From UBA7672 sp040398465 (lineage in GTDB: Bacteria; Pseudomonadota; Alphaproteobacteria; Caulobacterales; Hyphomonadaceae): a stretch of DNA of 64,000 nucleotides. Location: contig JBBAUA010000003.1 in assembly GCA_040398465.1 (NCBI GenBank), positions 62,001 through 126,000 of the forward strand, written 5' to 3'. A program made the translations under genes and the position numbers. Each line of letters opens with the position of its first letter. The first letter of the stretch is position 1. The notes beneath the pieces were generated by a model that did not search any database, was not told the DNA's origin, and was given only the letters and a program-made list of their open reading frames with translations. Below, piece after piece: positions 25,655 to 32,950 of the stretch.

Positions 25655-25955
25655 GACCAGGGAAGGGGCGTCAGGGGTCAAACGATATCTCGCAGTCGTA
25701 GCAATCATCCTTGCCACGCTGGTCGCCCTTGGCGTGTGGCTGAAACCGCCGCTGGCGGACATGCGCGAAGGCGTCGACGAGGGGCTGGCCGCCTATGCGG
25801 CCGAGAATCTCAAGGCAGGGGAGGCGATGCCGGAAGTGAGCCATGTCGAATCGCATGACTGGCTGGTGGCGGTCTCGCATTCGGCGAAGGCCGGCGAGAA
25901 GACGTTCTACTGTGTCGGCGCGTTCAAGGTGACGATCTGCCAGGAACCCGATTGA
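25569..25955 (+). CDS. Membrane-anchored miniprotein with C-x8-C motif, copy 3 (start codon unclear)
   Basis: Third paralogue: KRYLAVVAIILATLVALGVWLKPP (membrane segment and KPP turn), then SHDWLVAVSHSAKAGEKTFYCVGAFKVTIC with C-x8-C again. The family part begins at 25677, but the codon there is GTC, not a normal start; a GGAAGGGGC ribosome-like site lies just before it. The only normal in-frame start upstream is GTG 25569, which adds 36 unlike residues and overlaps copy 2. Either the true start is non-canonical, the gene is made by coupling from copy 2, or its start codon has been lost. Confidence 0.55.
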   Translation: MNCWNAGASSPASSARAPCRKRTPRLPPETREGASGVKRYLAVVAIILATLVALGVWLKPPLADMREGVDEGLAAYAAENLKAGEAMPEVSHVESHDWLVAVSHSAKAGEKTFYCVGAFKVTICQEPD

Positions 25956-25978
25956 AGCGGCCGCCAGAATAGAAAAGA

Positions 25979-26008
25979 CCGGCCCCTGACATTTAAGTCT
26001 GGGGCCGG
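25979..26008. terminator. Bidirectional terminator between miniprotein cluster and cspA
   Basis: An 8-bp CCGGCCCC/GGGGCCGG stem, extended inward by GAC/GTC after one mismatch, with a T-rich run on both sides (cctcttctcgtt on plus, ggtcttttct on minus). It sits between two converging transcription units. Confidence 0.8.
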
Positions 26009-26077
26009 CCTCTTCTCGTTCCTGTCAGGTGCGCGGCTGCACGCCCACACCAACAGGACAGCCATTTGGCGACAGTG

Positions 26078-26287
26078 TTAGCTGACGCGCAGGTTCACGG
26101 CCGACATTTTGCCGGAGCGCTTGTCGGCTTGTTCTTCGAACGACACTTTCTGGCCGTCGACGAGGCCACGAAGGCCGGCAGCTTCCACGGCGCTGATGTG
26201 GACGAAAACGTCCTTCGCGCCGTTATCCGGCTGGATGAAGCCGTAGCCTTTGGTGGTGTTGAACCATTTAACAGTTCCGGTCGCCAT
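26078..26287 (-). CDS. cspA: Cold-shock protein (CspA family)
   Basis: A 69-residue single cold-shock domain, an RNA/DNA-binding beta-barrel that melts mRNA structure. RNP1 KGYGFIQ and RNP2 VFVHIS are intact, with the start MATGTVKWFNTTKGYG typical of alphaproteobacterial CspA. An AAGGAAG ribosome site precedes the ATG. About 300 bp of upstream DNA without a gene (26288-26589) probably holds its promoter and a leader; I see no further motif there that I can assign. Confidence 0.96.
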   Translation of the reverse strand: MATGTVKWFNTTKGYGFIQPDNGAKDVFVHISAVEAAGLRGLVDGQKVSFEEQADKRSGKMSAVNLRVS

Positions 26288-26589
26288 TTCTGGGTCTTCC
26301 TTGCAAGTAAACGTGACGACGTCCGCGCGTACGCGGTCCGCCCTTGGATCATCAAGCGTGGGTGGATGTCGTCAGCAGGCGCCGGTAGCCAATTACGGTG
26401 CGGCGTCGGGCCAAGTCGTCGGCCGAAACTCGATGGCGGGCTTATAGCGCATCTGGAAGCGCTTGGCAAAAGCGTTCGGCGCCGGTCAGTTTGCCTTGAT
26501 TATTGGCCCTTCTGGGCGCATTTCATACATGTCGTTCTTTGAAAGCGCAGGCTCTTGCCTGCACGGAGGGCGCCCACAAGGAGCTTCCG

Positions 26590-26871
26590 GTGTCCATCGA
26601 AGACAGAATTCCCCAGCTGACGGACAAGGAACTGGAGAACCTCCACGACAATGCCGAGCGGATTTCGAAAGGCGCCGCATCCAAGCAGCAGACCGAAGCC
26701 GCCCGCCTACTCCCGATTATCGCCAACGCGCTCGTCGATCGGAAGAAGACCCGCGCGACCGAAGCCGCCGAGAAGAAAGTGACGCGCCAGAAAGACATGG
26801 CCGACGCCCGCGCCAAGAAGGCTGCACAACGCAAGGCTGCAAAAGCCGAGAGCGAAGCTGCCGCAGAGTAG
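26590..26871 (+). CDS. Small conserved hypothetical protein (charged, helical)
   Basis: A 93-residue cytoplasmic protein starting at GTG with an ideal AAGGAG ribosome site 7 nt upstream (MSIEDRIPQLTDKELENLHDNAERIS). It is helical and becomes a Lys/Ala/Glu-rich tail that may form a coiled coil or basic nucleic-acid-binding arm (KKVTRQKDMADARAKKAAQRKAAKA). I recall similar proteins next to csp genes in Caulobacter relatives but know no function. Ends before a strong terminator shared with ftsK. Confidence 0.75.
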   Translation: MSIEDRIPQLTDKELENLHDNAERISKGAASKQQTEAARLLPIIANALVDRKKTRATEAAEKKVTRQKDMADARAKKAAQRKAAKAESEAAAE

Positions 26872-26893
26872 GGCGGATCGGATCAAACAAATG

Positions 26894-26923
26894 AAAAGGC
26901 CGGCTCCGATGAGCCGGCCTTTT
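26894..26923. terminator. Bidirectional terminator (hypothetical gene and ftsK)
   Basis: A perfect 13-bp stem AAAAGGCCGGCTC with its complement around the 4-nt loop CGAT; the A-run and T-run at the two ends make it a good terminator on both strands. It closes both the plus-strand small gene and ftsK. Confidence 0.9.
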
Positions 26924-26945
26924 CCGTTTCAAGCCGCTGATGTGG

Positions 26946-29516
26946 TCAGGCCGCGTCCTCGTCGCGATCCCCGCCGCGGCCTGTATCCCGCGACAGGATC
27001 TGCCGCTTGCCCGCATGGTCTGCGCCGGAGATGACGCCTTCGCGCTCCATCCGCTCGATCATCGAGGCCGCGCGGTTGTAGCCGATGCGCAGCACGCGCT
27101 GGACGTAGGAGGTGGTGGGTCGCTTGTCGCGCACCACAGCCGCCACAGCCTCGCGATACATGTCTTCTTCCGGATCGCCCGACGATGTGCCGAAGGCGGC
27201 GTCCGCGACGGAGGACTCTTCCTCAACCGGATCGGTGATGCCTTCCACGTATTGCGGCGTCCCCTGGTCCTTGAGCCAGTTCACAACGCGCTCGACTTCC
27301 TCGTCCTTCACGAACGGGCCGTGCACGCGGCTGATCTTGCCGCCCGACTGCATCCACAGAAGGTCGCCCATGCCGAGCAGCTGTTCGGCGCCCTGTTCAC
27401 CCAGGATGGTGCGCGAGTCGATCTTGGTCGTGACCATGTAGGAGATGCGGGTCGGGAAGTTCGCCTTGATCGTGCCGGTGATGACGTCAACCGAGGGGCG
27501 CTGGGTGGCGGTGATCAGGTGGATGCCCGCCGCGCGCGCCATCTGGGCGATACGCTGCACCGCGCCTTCAATGTCCTTGCCCGCGACCAGCATCAGGTCC
27601 GCCATTTCATCGATGATCACGACAATATGCGGCATGGGCTCGGGCTTTATCGCCTCGTTCTCCCAGATCGCCTCGCCGGTCTCCTTGTTCCAGCCGGTCT
27701 GCACCTGGCGGGTGAGGTGCTCGCCCTTCGCGGCGGCTTCCTCTGCCTTCTGGTTGAAGCCGGCGAGGTTGCGCACGCCCATCTTGGACATGATCTCGTA
27801 GCGGCTTTCCATCTCGCGCACGACCCACTTCAGGGCCAGCACGGCCTTCTGCGGATCGGTGACTACGGGCGCCAGAAGATGCGGGATGCCCTCGTAGATC
27901 GAGAGTTCGAGCATCTTCGGGTCGATCATGATGAAGCGGCACTTCTCCGGCGGCAGCTTGAACATGAGCGACAGGATCATCGCGTTGATGCCAACCGACT
28001 TGCCCGAGCCGGTGGTGCCGGCGATCAGCAGGTGAGGCATCTTGCCAAGGTCGCCGATCTGCGGCTGTCCCTCGATCGATTCACCCAGCGCCAGCGGCAG
28101 CGCCGCACGCGCACGCGTGAACTCGTTGGAGGAGAGCAGGTCGCGGAGATAGACGGTTTCGCGATTCGGGTTGGGCAGTTCGATGCCGATCGCGTTGCGG
28201 CCCGGGATGACCGCGACGCGTGCAGACGTCGCCGACATGGCGCGCGCAATGTCTTCCGCCAGCGCGATGACCTTGGACGAGCGCACGCCCGCTGCGGGCT
28301 CGAGCTCGAACAGCGTCACGACCGGGCCAGGGCGGACTTCCGTGATGCGGCCCTTGATGCCGAATTCGTTGAGCACGCCGGCAAGGCGATCCGCCATGTC
28401 CAGAAGGCGCGCCTCGTCCACTTCCGAGCGGCGCGGCGGGGGAACATCGAGCAGTTCGATGGGCGGCACAGCCGTGTTCGGATCGCGCACGCGCGTCGCC
28501 TGCTGCGTGCGGGGGGCGGACTGCTGTTGCGCGGGCTGGGCGGGCGCTGGTGACTGTGCAGGCTGCTGCGGGCGCGAGATCGTGCGCGGCTGAATGTTCG
28601 CTGCAGCCGGCGCCTCCGTCGGCACAGGGCGACCTTCGAGCACACGTGGAACGATCGGACGCTGGCGCGCCTGCGTCTCTGAATTCTCGACGGCGTTGAA
28701 GAAGCCGCGCTCGCCATCCTCGAAACCGTCTTCCTCGGTGTAGACGATCGGCTCGATCACTTCGCGCGGCTTGTGGCCCAGCAGGCGCATCACGCCCTGC
28801 ACGAGGCCGCCGGCGGCGACAGGGCGCGAGGCGAGGGCGGGCACGCCAGCCATGCCAGGCTGCGGTTCCATATCGCGCTCCGGCCGCGTGGTGATCGCGC
28901 GCCAGAGCGAGGTGGCGTCGCTTGCGCCCATGCCCATCGCCATCGCGGCGAACAGGATGGTGCAGAGGCCTGCGAGGGCGGAGGCCCAGACCTGAGCTTC
29001 GGGAATCTTCAGCGCAGCGAACGGCGTCGAGATGATCACGAGCATCACTTCGCCGACGACGCCGCCAAGTCCGGCCGACATGTCCCACGATTTCGGGATC
29101 GGCCATTCGGCGAGGCAGCACGCCGCGAACAGGATGGCGGCAAGGCCCCACATCCACGCAGCCGGGTCCTGCTGGCCGATGGCGAAGGCGCGGCGCACGC
29201 CGCCGATCATCAGGCCGAAGCCGAGAAGGATTGCGGTCCAGCCAAAGCCCTGCATCAGCACGTCGCCGAACGCCGCGCCGACATGACCGAACATGTTTTC
29301 AGGGCCGGCCTCGCTCACAAGGCCCGTGGCGGCGTCGCGCACGCGGGCGACAGCCATGTTGAAGCTCGGGTCTCCGGCCGAGTAGGACGAGCAGGCCCCG
29401 CAGATGACCACGCCGGCCGAGAAGGCGGCCAGTCCCGACAGGAACCGGCTGAACGCGCTTGAGCCCCGCGCGTCGCCGCCGTGGTCCTCGGAATGCGGCG
29501 CACGCGGTTGCGGCAT
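26946..29516 (-). CDS. ftsK: DNA translocase FtsK
   Basis: An 856-residue septal DNA pump. The N-terminal 200 residues contain about four membrane helices, followed by a Pro/Gln-rich linker (about 300-340), the alpha/beta motor with Walker A GTTGSGKSVGIN (about 510) and Walker B VVIIDEMADLM, and the C-terminal gamma winged helix RVLRIGYNRAASMIERMEREGVI that reads KOPS-type DNA motifs. The linker is short relative to E. coli FtsK. It completes segregation of the terminus at division, complementary to ParABS at the other end of the chromosome. Confidence 0.97.
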   Translation of the reverse strand: MPQPRAPHSEDHGGDARGSSAFSRFLSGLAAFSAGVVICGACSSYSAGDPSFNMAVARVRDAATGLVSEAGPENMFGHVGAAFGDVLMQGFGWTAILLGFGLMIGGVRRAFAIGQQDPAAWMWGLAAILFAACCLAEWPIPKSWDMSAGLGGVVGEVMLVIISTPFAALKIPEAQVWASALAGLCTILFAAMAMGMGASDATSLWRAITTRPERDMEPQPGMAGVPALASRPVAAGGLVQGVMRLLGHKPREVIEPIVYTEEDGFEDGERGFFNAVENSETQARQRPIVPRVLEGRPVPTEAPAAANIQPRTISRPQQPAQSPAPAQPAQQQSAPRTQQATRVRDPNTAVPPIELLDVPPPRRSEVDEARLLDMADRLAGVLNEFGIKGRITEVRPGPVVTLFELEPAAGVRSSKVIALAEDIARAMSATSARVAVIPGRNAIGIELPNPNRETVYLRDLLSSNEFTRARAALPLALGESIEGQPQIGDLGKMPHLLIAGTTGSGKSVGINAMILSLMFKLPPEKCRFIMIDPKMLELSIYEGIPHLLAPVVTDPQKAVLALKWVVREMESRYEIMSKMGVRNLAGFNQKAEEAAAKGEHLTRQVQTGWNKETGEAIWENEAIKPEPMPHIVVIIDEMADLMLVAGKDIEGAVQRIAQMARAAGIHLITATQRPSVDVITGTIKANFPTRISYMVTTKIDSRTILGEQGAEQLLGMGDLLWMQSGGKISRVHGPFVKDEEVERVVNWLKDQGTPQYVEGITDPVEEESSVADAAFGTSSGDPEEDMYREAVAAVVRDKRPTTSYVQRVLRIGYNRAASMIERMEREGVISGADHAGKRQILSRDTGRGGDRDEDAA

Positions 29517-29653
29517 GCCTTCGTCCTCACTGGAACAAGGTTAAATCAGCAGGCGACACTGGCGCGGCGGGGCTTAACGGGGCGCTACCAAAGCAGGGTC
29601 CCGGCCGCGCTTTGCCGGGAAAATATCGTTACATTGCTGTTGTTGTTTCGGGC

Positions 29654-29692
29654 AAAAAAGGGTCCCGGACGCACTGACGCGCATCCGGGACC
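29654..29692 (-). terminator. Orphan minus-strand terminator
   Basis: GGTCCCGGA (29661-29669) pairs perfectly with TCCGGGACC (29684-29692) around a 14-nt loop; on the minus strand the stem is followed by C and six T. No gene on that strand ends here, because ftsK starts further left. Confidence 0.75.
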
Positions 29693-29765
29693 AAACCCCA
29701 TGATGCAGCCTTGCGGCCGCTCACTAAGTTCACCGTAGCGCCATTCGCCCGCTGCGCACGCTCGC

Positions 29766-29809
29766 GCAAGATTTATGGTGCACTGCAAGAAAATCTTGCC
29801 CTTAAGGGC
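29766..29809. promoter_or_regulatory. Inverted-repeat element upstream of amt
   Basis: Perfect 9-bp arms GCAAGATTT (29766-29774) and AAATCTTGC (29791-29799) with a 16-bp spacer containing ggtgcactgc, followed at once by the 12-bp palindrome gcccttaagggc (29798-29809). It could be an operator or an RNA structure. The half-site GGTGCA recalls NtrC boxes but a full NtrC site is not present. Confidence 0.4.
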
Positions 29810-29994
29810 AGCGGGCGCCCACCATGGCGCCCAATTTTTGTGCAATCGACTGTGAGTCCCGAGGCGAGGCGTGCCGCCTGCTTGTCCGCGAGGCGGGCCC
29901 CACCCCCTATCGCAAACGCATCTCCCGGGGGTCGTTCGGGTCCGAGGGGTGCGTTCGTATGCGCCGGTTGCGTTGCCAACCTCAGGGGAGACAA

Positions 29995-31560
29995 ATGTTT
30001 AACAAGATCAGTCGACTGGATCGACTTTCGCTTTGGGGGGCCGGCCTGAAGGCCGGGTTGGCGGCGATGGCTGCCGCCGTCATGTTTTCAACGCTGAGCC
30101 CCGCTACGGCCCAGCAACCGACAGAAGCGCCGCCGGCGGCGGAAGCTCCGGTCGCGGCCCCGGTCGATCCGACCGCGGCAGCGCCTGAGGCAGCGGTTGT
30201 TGAAGAAGCCGTCGCTGAGGAAGCAGCGCCGATCGAGCTGACCGTCGACAAGGGCGACACCGCCTGGATGCTCGTCTCGACCGTCCTCGTCCTTCTCATG
30301 ATCATCCCGGGTCTCGCCCTGTTCTATGGCGGTCTCGTCCGCTCCAAGAACATGATCTCGCTGCTCAGCCAGGTCCTGATCGTCACCGCGATCGGGATGG
30401 TCGCCTGGGTCGGCTGGGGTTATTCGATGGCCTTCACCGACGGCGGCGGCATCAACTCATTCGTCGGCGGCTTCTCGAAGATAGGCCTCGCCGGTGTCGA
30501 TACGACGACGCTGGTTGAAACCTTCTCGGTCGGCGTCGCCATTCCCGAGATCGTTTTCGTCGCCTTCCAGATGACCTTCGCGTGCATCACCACCGCGCTC
30601 GTGCTCGGCGGTGTTGCTGAACGTGCGAAATTCTGGGGCGTCGTGCTCTTTGCGGTCCTCTGGCCGATCGTCGTCTACTACCCGATGGCCCACATGGTCT
30701 GGTGGTGGGGCGGCCCGATCATGGCGTCCGACCCGGCAAACGCGGAAGCACTCGTTGCCGGCGCTGGCCTGATCTGGTCCTTCGGCGCGCTCGACTTCGC
30801 CGGCGGCACGGTCGTCCACATCAACTCGGGTATCGCCGCTCTCGTCGGCGCGCTGATCCTCGGCAAACGCAAGTCCTACAAGTCCGAACCGATCCGCCCC
30901 CACAACCTGACGTTCACGCTGATCGGCACCGGCCTTCTGTGGGTCGGCTGGGTTGGCTTCAACGCCGGTTCGAACCTCGAATCGAACGCCTATGCCGGTC
31001 TTGCGCTGATCAACACCTTCGTCGCAACGGCTGCCGGCGCTCTCTCCTGGGCGCTCGCCGAAGCCGTGATCAAGAAGAAGCCCAGCCTGCTCGGCATGGC
31101 GTCCGGCGCAGTTGCGGGTCTTGTCGCAATCACGCCAGCCGCCGGCTTCGCCGGTCCGATGGGCGCGATCGTTCTCGGTCTGATCGTCGGTCCGATCTGC
31201 CTGTTCGCCTGCTCGGGTCTCAAGAACATGCTGGGCTATGACGACTCCCTTGACGTGTTCGGCATCCACGGCGTGGGCGGCATCGTCGGCGCCATCGGCA
31301 CCGGCATCGTCGTCGCCCCGCAACTCGGCGGCGCTGGCATCGTCGACTACGCCAATGGCGGCGTCGCGATCTACTCGGACTATGTCACGCAGGTCATCGC
31401 CCAGCTGAAAGGCGTGGGCGTCACTATCGTGTGGTCCGGCGTCGGCTCGGCGATCGTCTGGTTCATCGTCAAGCTGGTCACTGGCGGCCGCGTGAACGAA
31501 GAGATCGAGGAAGAAGGCCTCGACCTCAACGAACACGGTGAATCAGCCTACCACACCTAG
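29995..31560 (+). CDS. amt: Ammonium transporter Amt
   Basis: A 521-residue ammonium channel with a signal peptide (cut near ATAQQ), an Ala/Pro/Glu-rich linker of about 55 residues, and about 11 membrane helices starting at GDTAWMLVSTVLVLLMIIPGLALFYGGLVR. Conserved Amt motifs are LFYGGLVRSKNM, LDFAGGTVVHINSG (twin-histidine region), GFNAGSN and FGIHGVGGIVGAIGTG. The ATG at 29995 has a GGGGAG ribosome site. No PII gene (glnK) is beside it, unlike most amt loci; the PII-modifying enzyme GlnD is 15 kb downstream. Confidence 0.95.
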   Translation: MFNKISRLDRLSLWGAGLKAGLAAMAAAVMFSTLSPATAQQPTEAPPAAEAPVAAPVDPTAAAPEAAVVEEAVAEEAAPIELTVDKGDTAWMLVSTVLVLLMIIPGLALFYGGLVRSKNMISLLSQVLIVTAIGMVAWVGWGYSMAFTDGGGINSFVGGFSKIGLAGVDTTTLVETFSVGVAIPEIVFVAFQMTFACITTALVLGGVAERAKFWGVVLFAVLWPIVVYYPMAHMVWWWGGPIMASDPANAEALVAGAGLIWSFGALDFAGGTVVHINSGIAALVGALILGKRKSYKSEPIRPHNLTFTLIGTGLLWVGWVGFNAGSNLESNAYAGLALINTFVATAAGALSWALAEAVIKKKPSLLGMASGAVAGLVAITPAAGFAGPMGAIVLGLIVGPICLFACSGLKNMLGYDDSLDVFGIHGVGGIVGAIGTGIVVAPQLGGAGIVDYANGGVAIYSDYVTQVIAQLKGVGVTIVWSGVGSAIVWFIVKLVTGGRVNEEIEEEGLDLNEHGESAYHT

Positions 31561-31624
31561 GACGTACAGCTTCCCTCATGCACCGGCCGCTGTCGGCGCG
31601 GCGACCGGGGGAGGGGTGACGATC

Positions 31625-31657
31625 AGGGGCGCGGTCATTCGGCCGCGCCCCTTTTTC
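31625..31657 (+). terminator. Rho-independent terminator after amt
   Basis: A perfect 10-bp stem AGGGGCGCGG/CCGCGCCCCT with an 8-nt loop, followed by TTTTTcttt. It lies 65 bp after the amt stop and just before the monooxygenase gene. Confidence 0.9.
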
Positions 31658-31687
31658 TTTGTGGGTCCCCGTGTCTATGTCTTGGAC

Positions 31688-32896
31688 ATGAACGAACCCG
31701 CCAAAGTCCACACCTGTGACATCGCCATTGCCGGCGGCGGTCCCGTCGGACTGACGCTGGCGCTGGCGCTCGCCCGGAAAGGCTTCGACGTGGTGGTGGC
31801 CGACGCAGCGCCACCGCCCGACGAAGGCAAGGCCGACACGCGGGCCTACTTCATGGCTTATGGCTGCTGGCGCATCTTCCGCGCGCTCGGGCTGGAAGAT
31901 GCGTTGCTGGCAGGCGCTGAACCGATCACGCAGGTCGACGCCGCGGGCCGCGTCGGCGGCATCTCCTTCATCGCCGAAGACAGCGGCGAGCCGGTGCTGG
32001 GCTACATGGTCGAAGCGGGCGGGCTGGCCACGGCGCTGCATACAGCTGTCGCCGCAGAAAAACACGTGACGCTCCTGTCGCGTGCGCGGATCGAAAGCGT
32101 GACGTTCGGCGATCCCTTTGCTTTGCTGAAGCTCGCCGATGGCGAAGTCCGCGCGCCGCTGGTCGTAGGCTGCGATGGCGCGCGCTCGCTGGTTCGCCGC
32201 CAGGCCGGGCTGCGCTTCGAAGGCCACGACTATGACGCCGCCGCGGTCTCGACCACGGTGCAGCTGGCAAAGCCGCACAATGGCGTCGCGCGACAGGTCT
32301 TCCTGCCTAACGGACCGATGGCGGTGCTGCCACTGCAGGGTGATCGCGCCAATCTTATCTGGACCGAAAAGGCGGCTGTCGCGGCGGCGCTCGTCGAACT
32401 CGACCCGCGGGGCTTCGAACTGGAACTGGCCAAGCGCGCCGGCGATTTCATCCCTGGCGCCAAGCTGGCCGGACAGCGTATCAGCTTCCCCATCGGTCTC
32501 TACATCGCCGAACGCTTCGAAGGTCCGCGTGTCGCGCTTGCTGGCGACGCCGCGCACGTCATCCACCCGCTGGCGGGGCAGGGCCTCAACCTCGGCCTCA
32601 AGGACATCGCAGCGCTGGTCGACGTGATTGAGGCCGCCTCGCGCGCCGGTCTCGACATCGGCGCAGAGGGCGCGCTCGCGCCCTACACGCGCTGGCGTCG
32701 CGGTGACGTGGTCGCAACGGCCGCCGCCATGGAAGGGTTCGCACGCACCTTCACCTCGGCCCTTCCGATCCGGCTCGCGGCAGGCGCCGCCATGGCGCTC
32801 GCCGGCGCGATCCCGCCCGCACGGAAATTGTTCGCGCGCGAGGCTGGCGGCGACCTCGGCGAACTGCCCACCCTCATGCAGGCTGGCGCACGTTAA
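31688..32896 (+). CDS. FAD-dependent UbiH/COQ6-family monooxygenase
   Basis: A 402-residue aromatic-ring hydroxylase of the UbiH/UbiF/COQ6 type, probably acting in ubiquinone synthesis. Evidence: dinucleotide-binding CDIAIAGGGPVGLTLALALAR (residues 10-30), mid-region LVVGCDGARSLVRRQAG (DG motif) and the family GDAAHVIHPLAGQGLNLGLKD. The ATG at 31688 follows closely after the amt terminator. Which ring position it hydroxylates cannot be read from sequence. Confidence 0.88.
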   Translation: MNEPAKVHTCDIAIAGGGPVGLTLALALARKGFDVVVADAAPPPDEGKADTRAYFMAYGCWRIFRALGLEDALLAGAEPITQVDAAGRVGGISFIAEDSGEPVLGYMVEAGGLATALHTAVAAEKHVTLLSRARIESVTFGDPFALLKLADGEVRAPLVVGCDGARSLVRRQAGLRFEGHDYDAAAVSTTVQLAKPHNGVARQVFLPNGPMAVLPLQGDRANLIWTEKAAVAAALVELDPRGFELELAKRAGDFIPGAKLAGQRISFPIGLYIAERFEGPRVALAGDAAHVIHPLAGQGLNLGLKDIAALVDVIEAASRAGLDIGAEGALAPYTRWRRGDVVATAAAMEGFARTFTSALPIRLAAGAAMALAGAIPPARKLFAREAGGDLGELPTLMQAGAR

Positions 32897-32950
32897 TCGT
32901 CTGGTCAGCAGGGCGCCCCCAAACATCGTTGCGATGAAAGTGTCGCCGTG

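Larger units (their letters stand above)
29517..29994. other. Intergenic region between ftsK and amt, possible small RNA
   Basis: 478 bp with divergent genes on either side, so it must hold both promoters. It also holds a strong minus-strand terminator (29654-29692) that does not belong to any recognised gene, and an inverted repeat at 29766-29809. Open frames here are short and lack ribosome sites. A minus-strand transcript starting somewhere around 29800-29950 and ending at about 29654 would explain the terminator. Confidence 0.45.

Noticed and set aside
26940..28553. Very long plus-strand open frame opposite ftsK (and similar ones opposite amt, murJ, mutS and others)
   Set aside because: Long antisense frames are expected in GC-rich DNA; composition is arginine/histidine/aspartate-heavy and no family motif appears.
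29585..29845. Minus-strand open frame across the orphan terminator
   Set aside because: It reads through the strong terminator and has no ribosome site; a non-coding RNA is a better reading.
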